A stretch of DNA of 11,048 nt from Isohypsibius dastychi (Eukaryota > Tardigrada > Eutardigrada > Parachela > Isohypsibiidae): contig JAQIWT010001373.1 in assembly GCA_034696485.1 (NCBI GenBank), positions 1-11,048 of the forward strand, written 5' to 3'. Positions 8,859 through 11,048 of the stretch are shown piece by piece; position 1 is the first letter of the stretch; the number at the start of each line of letters is the position of its first letter. A program made the translations under genes and the position numbers. The notes beneath the pieces were generated by a model that made no database searches, was not told the origin of the DNA, and saw only the letters and a program-made list of their open reading frames with translations.

Positions 8859-9471
8859 ATTGGTTTTGAAATATTTTTTGTTTATTTTTGCATGAGTCAG
8901 ATTACAGTACGTTTCTCTGTTCAACAAGGTGTTTGCTTGTCAGTCCGAGTGTCGAATTGAGCATCCAGACTGCTAATGAATGTCGAACCTGTCATTCAGA
9001 AATCGATTTTGAAAAGAGACAAACAACGTATTTGGTTGAGGGATAAAATGTGCAATGTTTATGTGGTGATGCTTGACCAGTCTCGACAAATAAATCACGA
9101 TCACCTGTGTACAAGTTCCATCTACCTATCGTCCACTGACCCAGTCCGTCTTACTCTTTCCTCTACATTTCGATCATCTCACTAAACGGCTAATAAGCTC
9201 TTACTTGTCCTCCTGATCAGCTGTAGTGTGCGCCACCATCAGAATCCGGACTAGGAATTTTTTCTCTTTCTTTTTCCGGAGACAAGCAAACGCACCGCTC
9301 GTCGGAAAATACGCCATTTATTCCGCTAACCTGTTCCATTCCCATCCATCATTATTTCCGTATTAATCATATTAATCTTGTCAAGATTATCTGGTTTATT
9401 ACGCATACACGAATGTCGGCCTGACAAATCCCAACTTGCTTTTATATATTTAATATCAAACGAGGGGGAAA
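8859..9471. other. Intergenic region between Ly6-like gene 2 and the CUB gene
   Basis: An AATAAA at 9089-9094, about 230 bases past the stop, may end the Ly6-like transcript. The plus-strand open frame 8976-9185 has no motif or splice context. A pyrimidine-rich stretch at 9259-9278 and a TATATATTTAATA run (9443-9455) precede the next gene; the latter is only 17 bases from the ATG, too close to be a standard TATA box for that start. Confidence 0.5.
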
Positions 9472-11048
9472 ATGGCGTATTGGAATTTATTTTATTCTGG
9501 ATGGATATCGTTATTGTTTTTCGGATGGACGTGTCGGGCTGATGCGTTTGATGATCAAGTACGCGTTTTCTTCTTCCATCATATTGCTCCTATAGAGTCG
9601 TTAGGTACTTTTATCTGAATCATCTTTTCTTTGTTTGTACAGCTCGTCTTTATGGGACTCATCGTAGATAATCAGTGCATTGGACCGGAAAATCAGAACG
9701 GACTGCGGGGTACAATTGTTGCTGCAAGAAGTCGCGGTAAATCTATCAGATGCCGGTGGAATGTTTCTGTGAAACATGGTGGGGTAAGAACACGTCTCAA
9801 AATTGAAGAAGTTTTGTTTAAATAATGAACAAAATTAAACTATTCGAAAACGGAATCGTATTAAATTTGTCATAAAGCTGTTTTTTTATGATTTTCATTG
9901 CACAGTCTATTTTTACAAGAGTCTTTCGTGACAGAGGTTTATTGTCATTGTTTATTCACAACTCAGTTTACGACAAGAATTCTAAGATATATGTTTTCGC
10001 TCTATTTCTGTTCAGTTTTTTGTTTGTTAATTTTAATCGCGATTTTCTGTATGTTAATTGTTTATTTTGTAGAATATTGAATTTCGGTTTGAGCCAAGCA
10101 CAATATTCAGCACACCCGGTCAGGTCGTGCAGGACTGCACGCGTGAATGGATCGCTTTGTACGATGGCTCTAAACTGGATTCTCGCGCCCCGAAAAAGGG
10201 CGTCTGTCAAAAAGACGTGATAGAACCAGAGGGTGAGTGTTGCTATCAACCTATGGTTCCTTGTCAGTTTTATTTATTTTCGATTCTACATCACTTAGGT
10301 GTTACAATGTATTTTTTGCAGTGAAATTTTGTCAGGGGTCCGGCGCGATGGTGTACTCATTTTCCGGAAACAATGCGGTGATCGAGATTTGTTCATTCCG
10401 GCGGAATGCCGCGTCCACTGGACTTACTCATCCATTTGCTCGGATTGGGTGGACCATGAGCGAGAAAATGTTCTTGAGCAGAACTTGTGGACAGGTAAGA
10501 ACTCTGACCAGAAATTTACAGCGTTCACCCATTCAGCTGTCAGATATAAATTATAAGGTTTTAGATGTCGGTGGGTCGTAATTACCCCGACTCACAAGTC
10601 AGATATGTGGACTCCGTTTTCGTTAAAATTATGTAATCTTTCTGGAAAGTGGTCTAAACGGAATACAGTGATAAGTTTATTCCATTTAAATGTCAGCATT
10701 TATTTATATCCAAATTGCTTCACATCATTTTTCGTTGTTTTTGAATTTCTTGAACGGCAGAAATTTACAGCCGTTTCAAAATGTGCACCGTTATAATTTC
10801 CATCTTTTAATAATGATTATTTTAGAATACAAGACAAACTAAACAAATGATGAATTCTAAGCTGGTTGGTTAACAGTTCGATGTTGGTAGGAGTTTGACG
10901 CTGGAGGACATCGTTCTGGGTTTCTGACATCTCCCGGATTCGGCGAGCGGAACTATCCCGACAACGTGGTTGATTGTGATTTTAATTTCCATGCACCAAC
11001 CGGAATGGTTGTGCGATTTAATACGGACAGCTTTACATTGGAGGCCGG
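9472..11048 (+). CDS. Secreted or membrane CUB-domain protein, 5' part, partial
   Basis: Exons 9472-9558, 9643-9783, 10073-10232, 10322-10494 and 10891-11048 join in frame (phases 0, 0, 1, 0) for 239 residues before the window ends. A signal peptide (MAYWNLFYSGWISLLFFGWT, cut near CRADA) opens the protein. Residues about 40-185 look like a divergent first CUB: C41 and C66, GTIVAARSRG, C66RWNV, C98TREWIALYDGSK (the CUB acidic/DG strand), C121, with a hydrophobic AVIEIC strand. A clearer second CUB begins at CGQ (185-187) with HRSGFLTSPGFGERNYPDNV, then DCDFNF and MVVRFNTDSFTLE. CUB domains bind ligands or partners outside the cell, in proteases, receptor accessory proteins and clustering factors; what follows here is unseen. 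The acceptor at 10891 (ttggtag) was preferred over one at 10877 (taacag), because the latter soon meets a stop and loses the CUB motif. Confidence 0.8.

Noticed and set aside
9443-9455. TATATATTTAATA before the CUB gene as a TATA box.
   Set aside because: It lies only 17 bases before the start codon, so a start site 25-30 bases downstream would fall at or past the ATG; it is probably just AT-rich leader.
9968-10249. Minus-strand open frame opposite the CUB exon.
   Set aside because: It is a shadow of the real plus-strand exon and crosses its splice acceptor.
10877-10922. An alternative acceptor (taacag) for the fifth CUB exon.
   Set aside because: It reads FDVGRSLTLEDIVLGF and stops, while the acceptor ending at 10890 gives a canonical CUB domain in the correct phase.

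Overview
This is an AT-rich animal nuclear segment with spliced genes. GT-AG introns run from about 50 to 750 bp, exons are short, and intron phases match between exons. The gene families present (CNNM, VIPAS39/SPE-39, Ly6/quiver-like GPI proteins, CUB) are metazoan. Splice acceptors are varied rather than the strict TTTTCAG of Caenorhabditis, and introns are short. I infer a small-genome invertebrate (tardigrade, non-Caenorhabditis nematode, mite or similar) and cannot name the species.

Layout: (1) On the minus strand, 1438 to 1 holds the 5' part of a CNNM/cyclin-M magnesium transporter-like gene; it runs off the left edge just inside the first membrane segment of the DUF21 module. (2) 1439-2282 is the divergent intergenic space. 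(3) On the plus strand, 2283-4303 is a complete two-exon gene for the VIPAS39/SPE-39 (VPS33B partner) orthologue. (4) 4309-6245 has no firm gene but contains a GC-richer island (about 5160-5640) with several weak coding hints. (5) Two consecutive plus-strand genes, 6246-7479 and 7971-8858, encode small cysteine-rich, probably GPI-anchored Ly6/three-finger proteins of the quiver/sleepless type, apparently an old tandem duplication. (6) At 9472 a plus-strand gene starts for a secreted or membrane CUB-domain protein and runs off the right edge in its second CUB domain.

These exon models were built by hand from splice consensus, reading phase and family motifs. Every join preserves the reading frame. 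The weakest points are a 20-nt micro-exon in the CNNM gene and the donor of a 25-nt micro-exon in the first Ly6 gene.

The genes do not form one pathway. CNNM works in plasma-membrane Mg2+ handling and VIPAS39 in endolysosomal/late-endosome trafficking. The two Ly6-like genes and the CUB gene encode predicted extracellular proteins of families that often modulate channels or receptors. I see no mobile element, RNA gene, CRISPR array or clear undescribed system. The best leads are the competing splice donors in the first Ly6 gene and the unexplained GC-rich island.
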